Of a stretch of DNA of 64,000 bases, positions 52,701-64,000 are shown piece after piece. This stretch comes from Cynocephalus volans (lineage: Eukaryota > Chordata > Mammalia > Dermoptera > Cynocephalidae): NCBI RefSeq assembly GCF_027409185.1, contig NC_084463.1, forward strand, positions 159,875,869-159,939,868. Reading direction: 5' to 3'. How positions within the stretch are numbered: position 1 is the first letter of the stretch; every line of letters begins with the position of its first letter. Under the pieces are notes generated by a model. That model searched no databases. It was not told the DNA's origin and was given only the letters and a program-made list of their open reading frames with translations. A program made the translations under genes and the position numbers.

Positions 52701-55700
52701 TTCTTCCCTGGAGGCACAGGTTTGGACTCACTGCCAGGAAAGGCCCAAAGGCCCAAGTCCCATCTGTCTGTCTCCCTAGACCGAGCAGTTGGCCTGGCAC
52801 AGCGCTGGGGCTCATAATTCTTATTCAGGAGAAGGGGAGGAATATTCTTTAGGCACTGCCTCAGCCAGGACAGACTAGGTATCTGGGGAAGGGGGTGGGA
52901 GCCCCTCTCACAGGCCAGAGCAGCTGTGTTCTGAACACCCTTCCCTCTCCACCCTCTGAAGCAGCAGGCACTGTTGAGAGCGCAGCCTGGCGGGAGCCTT
53001 GTCCTGGGTCTCACTCCCACCCACTGCCATCCCCACCTTCCATCTTATAATGGGCCACCAGTTACTGCTAGAAACTCCAGGGTCAAGGCTTGCCCTAAGC
53101 TGGCTTATGACTCTCAACCAGCTGGCCATAGCTGGGGCCTCAGCCATTCTTTTTTTAGGCCAGGGCATAGGACCAGACTAGGAGGCCTTTGCCAGGGACA
53201 AGTCCTGCCCTAGAGTGGCTAATCGAGCTGACCAGGGCACAGGTCTTGGCTCTCTACCAACCTGCTCACCACCAGCGAGGCTAGGGCACGTGGAGGCTTC
53301 AGGCATTGGATCTGGACAAGTCCTGCCCTGCCTGAGCCCCCCACAATCATTTACTTCAACTCACTGGTCCTTGGGACACAATAGGCTCCTAGGATCCCCC
53401 ACATGGCCTCCCCCAGCCCCCAGAGCCCTCCCAGCCCTCTGTAGCTGGGTCTCCACCCTGTCCCTACATCTCCAGCTCTTTGGGGCTTCTCTGGGCCCCT
53501 CTCTGCCCAAGGGTTTGACGGCATATCTCCTGAGGGTGATATCACCCATGTCCCCCACACTGCCATGGCTCCCCCTCAGTGCCCCCTTCTTCTGGCAGCC
53601 TCTGTTCCCCACACTGCTTTCTCCATGTGTCCCATACCCACACCTTCCTCAAGAGAACAGGCTGTGGAGAACCCACAATAACACACACAGCCTCCCTCCC
53701 CACACTCTCAGCCTGGCCTGACGTAGAGTGCTGGGCTTTCCTAGCTCAGACACTGGTCTGGTAAGGATCAGGAGAGCCTCCCCTCATGAGAAATCAGTAG
53801 GGCCTAGAAGCGGGGAGGAACCTCCAAGACTTCTCACCGCGAAAAATCTAACTACTGCCACTCCCACTTGGCAATTGAGGGGTACAGACTCACGATGACT
53901 CGTGCAGCCTGGGCCCTGGGTCCAGCTCTACACCGTATGCTGGGGTGTGGTGCCCCCAGGAGCCATGAGAGTCTGGTAAGGACCCCAGGTAGCCCCCGCT
54001 CCTCCCCCACTTCAGGCTGCTGCAGCATTTGGAAAATACTCACAGGTGCACATTTGTCACCGACACCACCCACCACCCTCTGCATCCTCAGAAAAACTGG
54101 ATTTCTGTGCATGTCAGTCCCACTTACTAAAGGATTCCATTCTGACCAAGATCACCAGCCACTCCTGAGCCCTTTCTGTCTTTAGGGCACAGAAGTTCCC
54201 AATTAGAAATCTAACCAAGAACCCCATTCCCACCCAAGCAAGATGTGCCCACACCCAAAGGGGAGTATAGAACTGAGGTTGAGAATGTCTGAGACTAAGC
54301 CATCAGCTGGCTGAGACCCCACCCACCAGTGCTGGGGGCCCTGTCCAGGCTGTGAGGGACAAGAAGGCCACTAGCCTACAGGGCATCTCCTGTGGATTAG
54401 AAAAAAGGCAGCCCCTTGACGTGGACATAGCCCGGGGAGGGGGGTGGAGCACGACTTGGCAAACAGCATTTCTTTGCAAAACTGGAGAGAAGCATTCTCT
54501 CCTCCAAGTGGACACAGCGCTGCTCTGAGGCCCAGGACACATGGCTGGGCAAGCAGAGCACTGGCTAGATTTCAGCCTTTACTCACCTGTTTGAGCAGTG
54601 AGCAACCTATGCCACTGTGAGTGGTGGCAAAGGACAGTGCCTCTCTCCACCCTGAAATGCCAGCACAGCAAGGGCAGAGGCCAGGGTGGTTTCAAAGTCA
54701 GAGAAAGTGAGGTACATCATGGATGTGTATAGGCATACACATGCGTGTACACACCCTCTGACAGTGTGTTTCTGTGCACCTGGGCATATGTCCCTCAGCA
54801 TGTGTGTGCATATGCACATGAACCTCAGTGGCATGATCTGAGCAAGTGAGTGTGTGTGTCAGCGAGTCTGAACAGGTGTGTGTGCGTGTGAGTGAACCTC
54901 TGGCCATCTGGCATGTGGCCCCCAGTCTCTGAGCCTGGGTCTGAGCTCAGTGTGCAAGTGTGAATGCTTGAATGAGCTCCTGAGGACATGTGAGCACACC
55001 ACCATGGGTCTGAGCATGTGCAGTGTACCCCACAAGTGCACCAAACTCACTTTCTCCTTCTCCAGGCAGCTAGACTACATTTCCCAGCATCCCTTGCAAT
55101 TAGGCGTGGCCATATGACTGGGTAGTGGGTGCTGCTAGCACCGGCCACTAATAGCCTCCTATGTACCATCCTCTACCATCTTTCTCCTGCAGTGATCTTG
55201 GAAACCACATGCTGAAAATGGAGGTGCCACCAATAGAAGGAGTGTGGATTCCTAAAGCACCCTTTGGGGCAGAGACACCTGCTGATCAGGAGCACCCAGG
55301 TAGGGTGCACCTGAGTGAGAAACTTCTCTTCAATTAACCACTGAGATTCAGGGCTTATCTGTTACAGAAACAAATGTTACCTTAATTAATACAGACACTG
55401 GCACCAGAAATGGGGGTCAGGATAACAAAAACCTGTGGCAGCACGTGACAATCCAAGGAAACAGATGTGGAGGCTAGAAAGATGAAGACCCGTGCGAGGC
55501 AGTGGCAAACCATTTGGTGGAAACGTGCTGGTGATGCCCTGAGAGCAGATACGGCCTGCTGAGGCCGAGGCGTGAGGGAAAAGTCTGGAAAAACACTGAG
55601 CAAAGACACAGGCTTTTACTTTCTGCTCTTGCAACATGTTACAAGAAAGAGACAAACTTGGGTGACAATTGGCTGGTCTGCAAGTAAAAATGACAGGAGC

Positions 55701-58700
55701 AGAGAGAACCTGGAAATTTGGATCCTGCAAGAGTCAGAAGAGCCACTGCTTCCAAACCCCAAACAGAAGAGAGAATACTGGAAAAGGCTTTGAGGGACAA
55801 CGGCCCAGTAAAACTTCTCATCTGAATGAGGCAACTCAGCCTTGCTCAAGAGACACATTTAGGGTGTGGTCTCCCCACCTATTGTTTCAAATGATCTCAA
55901 GACAGTCACCACTACAGGAAGAGAAAGAGGCACGGGGGCAGAGAAACAAGGAGTAAAAGGGACCCAAGATTTGTTTCTAGGAAAGAACGCTGGGTGTGAT
56001 TACTTGGACTGTTTCAGCCTTAAGATCACCTTTAGGCCCCCAAATATGCATGACCAGGAGTGGGCTGTCAATGCTCTAGCACCCCCAAGGAAGACATTTT
56101 TCCCAACACCCACTTCAGAGGTGGCCATAGAGGACGAGGACTGAGAAAAACATCCCAGAGTGCAGAGCCAGGGGTCCCAGCCAAGGCAGAGGGGAGCCTC
56201 TCCCAAAGAACAGAGGCAGGTTTAATGGAGAAACTTCCCCACTGCAGGGGCAGAGCGTGGTCTGCCTGCCGGCTGGATTTCCTCAAGGCTGGGAGCAAAC
56301 CTGGGCCAGTGGGAATCTGAGGATTTCCTCAGTGCTGGGAACTAGGGGCTGCTGTGTGTCTTCCATCCTTCTATTCTTTGAATGGGAGGTTTTGTTGCGG
56401 TGGTTGTCTCTACCCCACCACTGTATTCTGGGTGTGTGCTGGGTGTGTGGGATAAATTATCCTCTTAGTTCATGGGTATCCAGACCACATATGGGTATTC
56501 AGACCAGAGCAGCCAGGTCTAGACCCAATGGAATGGATGTCTCCCAGACATCTCAGCTTTGAGATGATGCTCTGACTGGGTAGGACTCTAGGTTATCTCC
56601 CCTAGGGAGGAGTGGGGACATTCTGGGGATGGGAGAAAGAGTAAAACAGATCCTTGGTGACCCAAAGAGCAGACTATGGCAAATAATTCACTAGCTGGTC
56701 CTCAAATCTGTTGCTGCCTCCTCCTGGTGACACAGCAGGGCCATACCTCCCGGCCTTCCTTGCAGCTAGCTTTGGCCACACACACGACTGATCTCCAGAC
56801 AATGGAGCATGGGCAGGAGCAATGTGCACCTCTCCTAGGCCTCGCCCACAAAAACCTCCCTTCAGGTCTCCGTGTTCCTTCCCTTCCACCACAACTCAGG
56901 AAGTCACATGTTGAAGATGCAGCCACAAGACGGAAGGAGACCAGGCCCCGAGCCATTGCTCGGAGAAGAGCTGCTCACCAATCAGGACCACTTGTTTACA
57001 ACTTACCGGAATGAGAAATAACATTTCTATGTGTTAAACCACAGATGCTGCAGAGTTTGTCTGATATAGCAACTAGCGTTACCTTGAGACCCTCCGGGAA
57101 TCTGAACACGTTTGTGCTTCTGTGGGTCTAACCAAATGTGTCTGTGTCCCTGGGGAACTAAGCCTACTGTGCCTGAGGGTCTCATTCCCGCATGTGGGGG
57201 CAATGCTGCAGGAGGGATGAACATGGGTGAGTGCACAAGGCTGCCTCTGTGGGTCTGAGCACATACGGGCCTGTGTTAATCTGAGGACACAAGTGTATAC
57301 GTGTGTGCCCTGGTGGGTCTGAACAGCTGCATATACTCACTTGAGTGTGAACACACTGGCAGGCATGGTATGGGTCTGAGCATGGGTGCATGCCCAGCAG
57401 CTCTGAGGACATGTGTATGCCCTTTTGTTTGCTACTGCATGGGTGCCTCTGGGCACGTAAGTGCACCCACAGCTGTGAGCACCTATGTGGGTCAATGGAG
57501 GCCTGAGCGAGTGTGTGTGTGTGTTTACCTCTGAGGGCCTGAGCACATGTACCTGCACTTCTGTGAGTCTGAGCATGTGTGTGTGTGTGTGCATGCTTCT
57601 GAGTGTGAACCAACATATATGTTTCAGAAGGTGAGCATATGTGTATGTGTACACCGTTGTGGGACTAAGTACATGTTTCCATGCCTCGAGGGTCTGAGCA
57701 TATGTGTGTGTGTGTGTGTGAGCACATCAGTGTACACATTAGTATGAGACTCGGATGTGTGAGCTAAGGTGGGCTTCTGAGGGTCTCCTCTCACAGGAGC
57801 AGCATGGGAGGGGTGCAGGTCTATGAGGCTGAACAAATATGTGCATGTGTGTGGGCCTCTGGGACCTAGCACACACAGCCTACCTCTGAGAATGTGTCCA
57901 CACGCACATGGGGGCCTTAGTGCAATGTGCACCTTTGGGTGCAAGTGGGCATGCCTCTGTGGGAATTGGCACACATGTTGGTGCATGAGTACATCCTTCT
58001 GCGGGTACATGTGTGCATCTTGGAGAATGTACCTGGGGATATATAACCCATGTGCACCTCTGTGAATAGTACGTGTGTGTGCACATGCACCCTTCGGTGA
58101 GTCTGAGTACATTGTGTACATGCCTGATCAGAATATGCATACATGTACCTGTGGTTCTGAAACATATGTGAGCACCAGTAAGTCTGAACATGTGTGTAGG
58201 ATTCTATGGTGAGCACTTGTGTGAGTTTGTTACACAGGTACATCTGTACACATGTGTGTGACACTGCGAGCTGAGCACGGATGTGAAATTCCATGAGTCC
58301 AAGGACATATCACAAGGCATGTGCTTCAATGGGTCTGAGCATGTGTGCGCACGTGCTCAGGTCTGAACATACACATGTGCATCCCGAGTGTCTGCAATGT
58401 GTGTGTTATGCTGAACATCTGTCATGTACACCACAGATTTGAGCACGTCTGAGTGTACATCGGTGGGTTTGAACATGCAAGTATGTGTAGCTCTGAGCAC
58501 ACACAAGTGCCTTGGGGGGTTTAAGAAACAAGATGTCTGAGTGTATGTGCTCCTTGGTGAGCACACGGGTAAGTGTGAACCTCTGGGGGCAGAGCAGGTG
58601 AGTACCTGTGAGCCCCTCTGTGGGTATTTTTGGAGCTCTAAGCATCCTATGAAAGACTTCGTGGCTCTGACTAAATGTGCGTGCCTTCGTGAGACTGTGC

Positions 58701-61700
58701 ACTTGTGCCGGGGTTTGTGATTTTGTGGGTCTCACAGAAGTGTATGTGGATTTCGGAGGGTCTGAGCACACGTGTCTCTTTGGGTCTAAGCATGTGTGTA
58801 CCTCTGCTGGTCTGGCCACGAATGGCATGTTGTCTTCTAGGTTTGAACATGTGAGTGGGTGTGGAAGTGGGTACATGTGAGCTTGCTGGTGGGTCTGTAA
58901 ATGTGTGGGCATGGACGTATGTGTGCATGCCTCTGGTCAGAGCATATGTGTGTGCATACAGATGTTTGCCTCTATGAGTCTGAGCCTGTGTGTGCTCTTC
59001 CTGTGTGTCTCAAAGGGTGCAAAGTCAGATCCCAACAGGGGCCAGGCGGGGAACACAATATGAGTGTCAGACCAACTGAGCCAACAAGAGATGGAGGGTC
59101 ACATTACCAACTCTACAGTGCATGCTCCCTGAAAGGCACTCCATTCATTTTAAACAACACCATTTTTTGGCTGGGTTGCCAACCTCAGATAAGAGAACCA
59201 TGTTAGATGATGGTCTCACCAAGCAGGGGGAGGTATGGGACCTGGGTCTATGGAGGGGCCCAGGTTAGGGGAAAGGGTGGAAGGTGAGCAGGAATGATCC
59301 CAAGCCCCATACCTGGACCCAGGGATGAGCATCTGGAAGGTGGGAGGGTACCAACACCCTGGGGTCAGGCCCTAGGCAACCACTGTCTCCGTCCAGGCTG
59401 CCTCCACCTCTAACACTGACCTTGGAGCCACAGGAGTCCTGGTCCTCCACTAGAGAAGAGCCTCCTTGCACTGGGAGCCTAGGAGAGGTTCTGGGTGGAG
59501 AAGCTCTGCATGGCATAGCATGGTCTACACCAGCCTGGGGGACCCTGGAGTCACTGTGGTCCCTGCCTGGCCTCCCAGCAGGATGATGAGGGTCCAACCT
59601 TAAGCCTCTCCAAGTGGTTTGAGTGTGGATATGTAAATACGTGTGTCTCAGGGCTGGGAGGAGGCTATGGATTCTGGCAGTGTCCTCTGGGGTCTCCAGT
59701 GTACACTCTGCTCTCCCTCCCAGCCTTATTTTTAAATCTGGGGTGCTGAGCCGGCCACCATCCCCTCCCCATCTCAGCTTCTGGTTCTCCTCCACATTCC
59801 AGCCTCCCGTCATATACTCAGCCCTTTTCACAGGAGGATGGTCCAGCAGTAGGTGACCTTACAGAGCCTTGACTAGGGGTGGATGGGGAGCAGAGTAACA
59901 GACCCATCTACTTCAGCTCCTCCTCGCCCCTGTGTCCTAGTGCAGCCTAAAAACTCAGACCACCAGTGTGCACACTCAGCTTCACACCCAGGCACCTGAC
60001 TACAGTCCGAGCCAGGGCTGGGAGGCGGGAACCTCAGTGGACAGAGTGTAGCCCTGGTGGGGCCCAGTGTATGCTGCCTGTCCCTGCACAGTGACCATCA
60101 GACCCTAGACGCCCCTCTGAAGGGTCCAGGGAGAGCAGGTACTCCTCCTTTCACCTGGGAGTTCCCATCCCAGAGTGTGTGAACATGAGCACGTGTGCAA
60201 ACACATGTGATGTGGCCAAGCAGTGCCCTTTTCTCATGCCTCACACAGTCCTTTGTCCTCAGAGCCCAGCCCAAGGAACCATTCATCAGAGCCACTTCCA
60301 GCAGCCTAGGCTAGAGGTGCTGTGTCAGCCTACAGGAGTCCCCAGTAATGCCGAGAGCTTAGAGGGGTGAGCTGAGGGGAGTGTTATGTGTTGGAGCTGC
60401 CAGATGACCAGAGCTTCCCAAAGCAATGGTGGGGTTGGAACATGTGTCCCTGAACTGAGATTGCCCAGTGAAGTGGAGGGACAGCCCCCAGCAGAGGGGC
60501 CCCCCCACAGTAGAGGTCTTCTGTTCCAGAAAGCACAGTCCCTGGGCTGTGGAAGGGAGGCCTTTCCACCCCAGAAGCTGGTGGCTCCACCCAGTGCCCC
60601 TGATCCCAGGACCATGGGAATGACTCCTCTCAGCTCTGGACTATTGGGAGGACACAAAGAGCAATTGGCTTCAATCTCTGGGTCTCAGGGCCTGAGCCCC
60701 AGAAATCCCTGTGCTCTTGGTCTTTGAACCTGAGCCTCTGCCCCAAGACTCCACAGTCCATACTTGGGACCTGTTCCCTTCTTGCTCTACCCACACTCTG
60801 TGCCTGCCCTCAGCATAAATGTCTCCTTTGGCGCTGGTAGACACCTCCAGATCCACCCCCCAAGCCAGATTCACGAGATGTACCCAGGGCACACTGCCCA
60901 CCTCCTGGCCACATCCATTCTCCTGACCCTGAAGACACCTGCCCCGACCTTCAGCCTTCTGATACCAACAGCCCAGGTGCCATCCACTGCAAGGTAACAG
61001 GGAGAGAAGTCTTTGGGAACCCAAGCAGGAGATGTGGGTGCCCCTCCATTCCCACAGGCTCATCTGGACCACCATCAAGACCCATGTTTCCCCACTGGGA
61101 AATCTGGCCACATCTGGTCCTTTCTCCATTCCCGCCACCAGCCTCAAGTGCCCTGCCCTCCCCCCAGCTCCTGTCAGCCACCCCCAACCTGCTCAGCTGA
61201 GTGGCCCCAACACCCACTGAGCCACTCCATACCCCACATTTCTGTCAGCACTCAAGGCTCACCCCTGCTTTGCCAGTCTGCCTGTGGCTGCACCCTTCAA
61301 GCAGAGGCCTGGAACCCATCCCCCCAGGGAGTTCTCCCTCCCAGCCCTCTCCCCCTACAGCAGCTCCCCTTCTAGAAATCTGGGCCAGACCTCAGGTCCC
61401 AGTTCCCGCACCGTACCACATGTCTGGTGTAGGGAGCACCTCTCACCCGGCCTGAGGGGCACACAGTTGCTGTGTAGTAACTGCCTTGCTTTGGCCTGGC
61501 AGGCCTGGCAGTGTCCACCCTGGGAACTCTTCAGACCAAAGCACCAGACACCTTCCTGATACTGGGGATGAGAAGGGTTCAGGATCAGCAGAAACTTTCT
61601 CTTCTAGGGACCAAGAGGGTGCCAGGTCTCAGGGGCAGATGGGAGTTGTAGTTCTGGACCCAAGAGCCAATGGGAGTTGTAGTTCCTAGGCCTGCATTAT

Positions 61701-62114
61701 CCATGACCCACCCCAAGGGCTCATGAGAGCTGCAGTCACTCACCTTTCTAAGGAAAAGTCTTCCTCTTTCCCTCCCAGAACCCCTTGGCTCTCAACCTCA
61801 AGACCTTAGGCTAAGGACCTCACTACCTCTGAGGAGTGGAGTACCAAAAGGGCACCTTGCCATAGGGCATTTGAGGGACCTGGGGGGATGTTAGGAAGGG
61901 AGGGAGAACTACGGACGAAAGCTAAGGCCTGGCAGCAGGCCCTGGGGTTTTTGGGCCAGGTGGCAGGGACAGTCGCCCCCCTCCCAGAAGCCTCATGGCG
62001 GGCCCCGGGGCAGGGGAGGGGGGAAAGGCACTCACCAGTACTGGGCTCACACTCCTCCAGGTCCTCATCATCACTCGGACACTCTGCCGAGGCCACCAGT
62101 AGGTCATCTGTATT
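48899..62114 (-). CDS. NRXN2: NRXN2 (neurexin-2), partial, last two coding exons
   Basis: Join on the minus strand: 62114-62036, 49785-48899. Neurexin-2 is a presynaptic single-pass adhesion receptor for neuroligins, LRRTMs and cerebellins. The first exon in the window gives [21 protein letters not shown] Gly codon is split by the 12.25 kb intron (G|GA). The last exon gives the Pro/Thr-rich stalk, a transmembrane helix and a 54-residue tail. The C-terminal EYYV is the class II PDZ ligand for CASK and Mint. These exons are shared by alpha and beta forms. The upstream LNS/EGF exons lie beyond 64000. Confidence 0.97.
49790..49990. promoter_or_regulatory. CpG-rich block beside the last NRXN2 exon
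   Basis: gggccgggcccgcccgccag, gcgctttaagcgggcagcgg and a CCAAT-type ttccaattggcttt lie within 150 bp upstream (minus strand) of the terminal exon. It could be exon-linked GC enrichment or an internal promoter. The sequence alone does not decide. Confidence 0.35.
51190..51305 (+). repeat. Tandem ACTACAACTCCCATCAGCC motif, four copies
   Basis: Copies start near 51191 (ctattcccatcagcc), 51221 (actacaactcccattagccc), 51255 (accacaattcccatcagccc) and 51287 (gctacaactcccatcagcc), a period of 31-34 bp. The core resembles the ZNF143/Staf binding site ACTACAATTCCCA. Confidence 0.8.
52190..52290 (+). mobile_element. MIR fragment
   Basis: Sense MIR core: ttcctatgtgactgtgggca, aatttcttccagtccctggg and cctcagtttcctcatctaca. 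Confidence 0.75.
54720..55030. repeat. GT-rich degenerate minisatellite, left block
   Basis: Units such as gcatgtgtgtgcatatgcac and gagtgtgtgtgtcagcgagt, mixed with gtctgagc-type phrases. The same sequence style as the main block at 57.06-58.99 kb. Confidence 0.75.
55055..55400 (+). mobile_element. Unclassified interspersed repeat, copy B
   Basis: It starts gactacatttcccagcatcc, has gatcttggaaaccacatgct in the middle, and ends aaccactgagattcagggct, tatctgttacag. Copies A and C share this order. A further stretch to about 56600 may be internal sequence of the same or another element. Confidence 0.6.
56680..57090 (+). mobile_element. Unclassified interspersed repeat, copy C
   Basis: It contains cggccttccttgcagctagc, aggaagtcacatgttgaaga and gttaaaccacagatgctgca, ending ctgatatagcaactagcgtt. 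The layout matches copy B. Confidence 0.6.
57095..58990. repeat. GT-rich degenerate minisatellite, main block
   Basis: About 1.9 kb of loosely repeated phrases gggtctgagcacatgtgtgt and gcctctgtgggtctgag, with a unit of roughly 30-40 bp and strong decay. On the transcribed NRXN2 strand it reads CA-rich. Frames through it are repeat artefacts. Confidence 0.85.
61641..61740 (-). repeat. Second ACTACAACTCCCAT cluster, reverse orientation
   Basis: gggagttgtagttc at 61641-61654 and tgggagttgtagttcc at 61671-61686, a 30-bp period. A decayed third copy lies near 61712-61737. It is the same motif as at 51.2 kb, inverted. Confidence 0.75.
62036..62114 (-). CDS. NRXN2: NRXN2 79-nt exon after LNS6
   Basis: Acceptor CCCCCCAG|AAT and donor ACTG|GTGAGT on the minus strand. 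26 codons plus one base: [20 protein letters not shown], then ECEPST. The phase fits the terminal exon exactly. It corresponds to the acidic juxtamembrane segment conserved in all neurexins. Confidence 0.96.
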
Positions 62115-64000
62115 CTGGGGGGCGAGAGGAGGGGTGGGAAGAAAGGGATCCCGGTGGGTCAGCAGACCCCACTGCCATTTCTTGAGGTGTGGACAGCACA
62201 GGGGACAGGGCTCTGGGATAAGAAAGACAACCCTGGTCCAAGCCCCACCTCTCCCATCACTTGTGGGTGACCTTGGGCCTCTATTTCCTCCCACACAAGG
62301 GGAAACTTCACAGCGCCAGCCCTGCAGGCTCCCATGGCTTCTGAGGACCAATGAGACAGCACAGGTTGTGCTTTTCGCTTCTGGGAGGTGAGGAGACAGG
62401 ATGCCAGACCTGGGGCTGCAGGGCTGGAGCCAGGGGGCCCAGGATGCCTTGGGGGTAGGGGCATGGGGAGATGAGGCACGGTGTGTCCTTGGAGGCCAGC
62501 ACAGGCAGAGAAAGCAGGACCTGGAGGGGTTTCCTGACTCCATCTTCACCACCCCTCATCTCTCCCAACCCCCTTCCCGGAGCTGGAGAGAACCCGCTGC
62601 ACACAATAATTAGGACTGTGGTTGCCTTGGCAACAAGAGTCGACTTTGTCAGCATTTTCTCTCCTCCTGATTGCAAAGAGAATCCCCAAGATGAGTGAGT
62701 GTAAGGGGGAAGGGGCTCTCAGGGGGTGTTAAGGAAGAGACTCAAGGAGGGAAACTCAAAGTTCAGGAAGGAAGGGAGCCCAAGAGACTAAGGAGCGGGG
62801 AGGACAGGGCTAGGCTGAAGGCCACAGACAGGAGGGGTGAAAGGGTCATATCCTGCCTCCTCCCAGCCCCTGATCTTCAGACAGAATGGTCCTCGCCCAA
62901 GAGTAAGGTGGGGTCTGGAGGATCCATCTTCCTTCTTGCATTCTTGCCCCCTCCCTAGTGGGTGCTTCTCAACCACAGCAGTGACCTCTGGGTTCCCCAC
63001 CCCTCTTTTCCACCTGGATGGTCTGCCCATCACTCTCCCACTGAGACTGGACAGTCTTTCTTCCCCTACAACTTGGAGAGCACTGGGCGTGGCCGGTACT
63101 CAGCCTTGGTAGAGTCCAGGCCTTTCTCCCAGGGCTCACCACTCTCTAGGGGCAAGGCTCCACGCATTCAGATCCCGTTTCCTTGCTAGTGAAGGCAGAG
63201 GGGAAGGGAGCATAGGCTTGAGTCTTTCACCTATACGAGCCTGGCTAGCCTAGTCCCTGGCTCCCTGCAGCACAGACTGGCAGGGAGGAGGGGCATTGGA
63301 GCACAGGGAGCCCACCCCTCAGTTAGAGGGAGAAGCTGAAGCAGACTGGTGGTGAACATAGGGGCAGTCCTCGTGGCCACCCCAGATCCCTCCCTCACCC
63401 CAGGGGGACAGAGGTCTCTACAGTCCTAGAGACCCAACAGCCACAGGTGGTGAGATCTGGAGATGGAGACAGGAGAAGCACGGAGGTGGATGGTTAAGCA
63501 GGGTGTGAGCCCTCTCTGGGCCAACACTCAGAGAAGGCATTGGGGCAATAGCTACAAAACTTGGCCCAGACCCCGGGCTGCTTCAGTAAGTCACACAAGC
63601 TCAGTTGGCTTTGGCCACCAGGAAAGACAGGCCCATCCTGCCCCAACAGAGCTTCATTGCCCAGTTGTAGGCCCCTCTAGTCTGCCTCTACCACTTGGGC
63701 TTGACCTGACCCAGGGAGCACCTGAGCAGGGGGGTGAGCACTAGGCGAGGGCAAAGCACTGGAACTGTCTGCATCAACGTTCTCCTCAGCCCCACAGACA
63801 CCAAAGACACTGAGGCCCACTGAGCAGTGGGCATGCTCAAGATCGACAGAGAGGACTTGTGAAGGCAATGGACTTGCAGCCAGGGCCTTTCCCACTGCAG
63901 GGATTCCAGCAAACAAAGAGAGGCTGTTCCTGGCCTCCCCCAGCCTCTGGAAAGGGGTTGCCTGCATGTGGCCCCTCCAGCACTGTCACTTCTGCGCAGA
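62115..64000 (-). other. NRXN2: NRXN2 intron (partial) upstream of the 79-nt exon
   Basis: Unique GC-rich sequence. No LNS-domain exon or other coding exon was recognised up to the window edge. The exon's reading frame stays open without a stop for about 146 codons into this intron (to ATGs near 62552 and 62543), which is probably chance. Confidence 0.7.

Larger units (their letters stand above)
49786..62035 (-). other. NRXN2: NRXN2 penultimate intron
   Basis: A 12.25 kb intron. From its 3' end it holds a CpG-rich block (49790-49990), an A/T-homopolymer block (50030-50350), an ACTACAACTCCCAT cluster at 51.2 kb, unclassified repeats (55.06-57.09 kb), a GT-rich minisatellite (54.72-55.03 and 57.06-58.99 kb), and a second ACTACAACTCCCAT cluster in reverse orientation at 61.64 kb. 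I recognised no further exon. Confidence 0.8.

Noticed and set aside
57182-58294. Several open frames rich in His, Thr and Cys in the minisatellite
   Set aside because: They follow the repeat unit in every frame, and there is no protein similarity or splice context.

Overview
The window is nuclear genomic DNA from a placental mammal. Multi-exon genes with GT-AG introns, MIR, L2 and L1 elements and long introns leave no doubt of that. Five copies of a SINE whose halves resemble tRNA-Ile (A box, B box with GGTTCGGATCCC, dimeric structure) match what I know of the CYN SINEs of colugos (Dermoptera), so a flying lemur such as Galeopterus is my best guess. The gene order corresponds to human 11q13: SLC22A11, SLC22A12, NRXN2.

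Layout. (1) 1-17285: the 3' three-quarters of SLC22A11 (organic anion transporter OAT4), + strand, coding exons 3-10; exons 1-2 lie before the window. Its 8.4 kb intron 6 holds a nearly full-length L1 (minus strand) that carries a nested SINE. (2) 17286-35700: an intergenic stretch with no gene I can support, filled with an old L1 (17.95-21.9 kb), SINEs, MIR, L2 and simple repeats. (3) 35844-43895: complete SLC22A12 (URAT1, urate transporter), + strand, ten coding exons, predicted 553 aa, intact frame, AATAAA at 43874. (4) 43.9-48.1 kb: gene-free spacer between convergent genes. (5) 48.1-64 kb: 3' end of NRXN2 (neurexin-2), minus strand: the terminal coding exon (48899-49785), a 12.25 kb intron, and a 79-nt exon (62036-62114). 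The intron carries a roughly 4 kb degenerate GT-rich minisatellite and two clusters of an ACTACAACTCCCAT-type motif.

How the genes relate. SLC22A11 and SLC22A12 are tandem paralogues with matching intron phases and almost identical exon sizes (155, 169, 124, 116, 215, 109, 207 or 204, 64 nt). Both encode apical proximal-tubule 12-TM major-facilitator anion/urate exchangers, and both end in a class I PDZ motif. NRXN2 is functionally unrelated: it is a presynaptic adhesion receptor that lies tail-to-tail with SLC22A12.

I found no prokaryotic-type system, CRISPR array or evident new gene family. The more unusual signals are the tandem-monomer promoter and 5' extra segment of the L1, the weak splice sites of SLC22A11 exon 6, the mixed human-like and rodent-like inhibitor-site residues of URAT1, and the repeat structures inside the NRXN2 intron.
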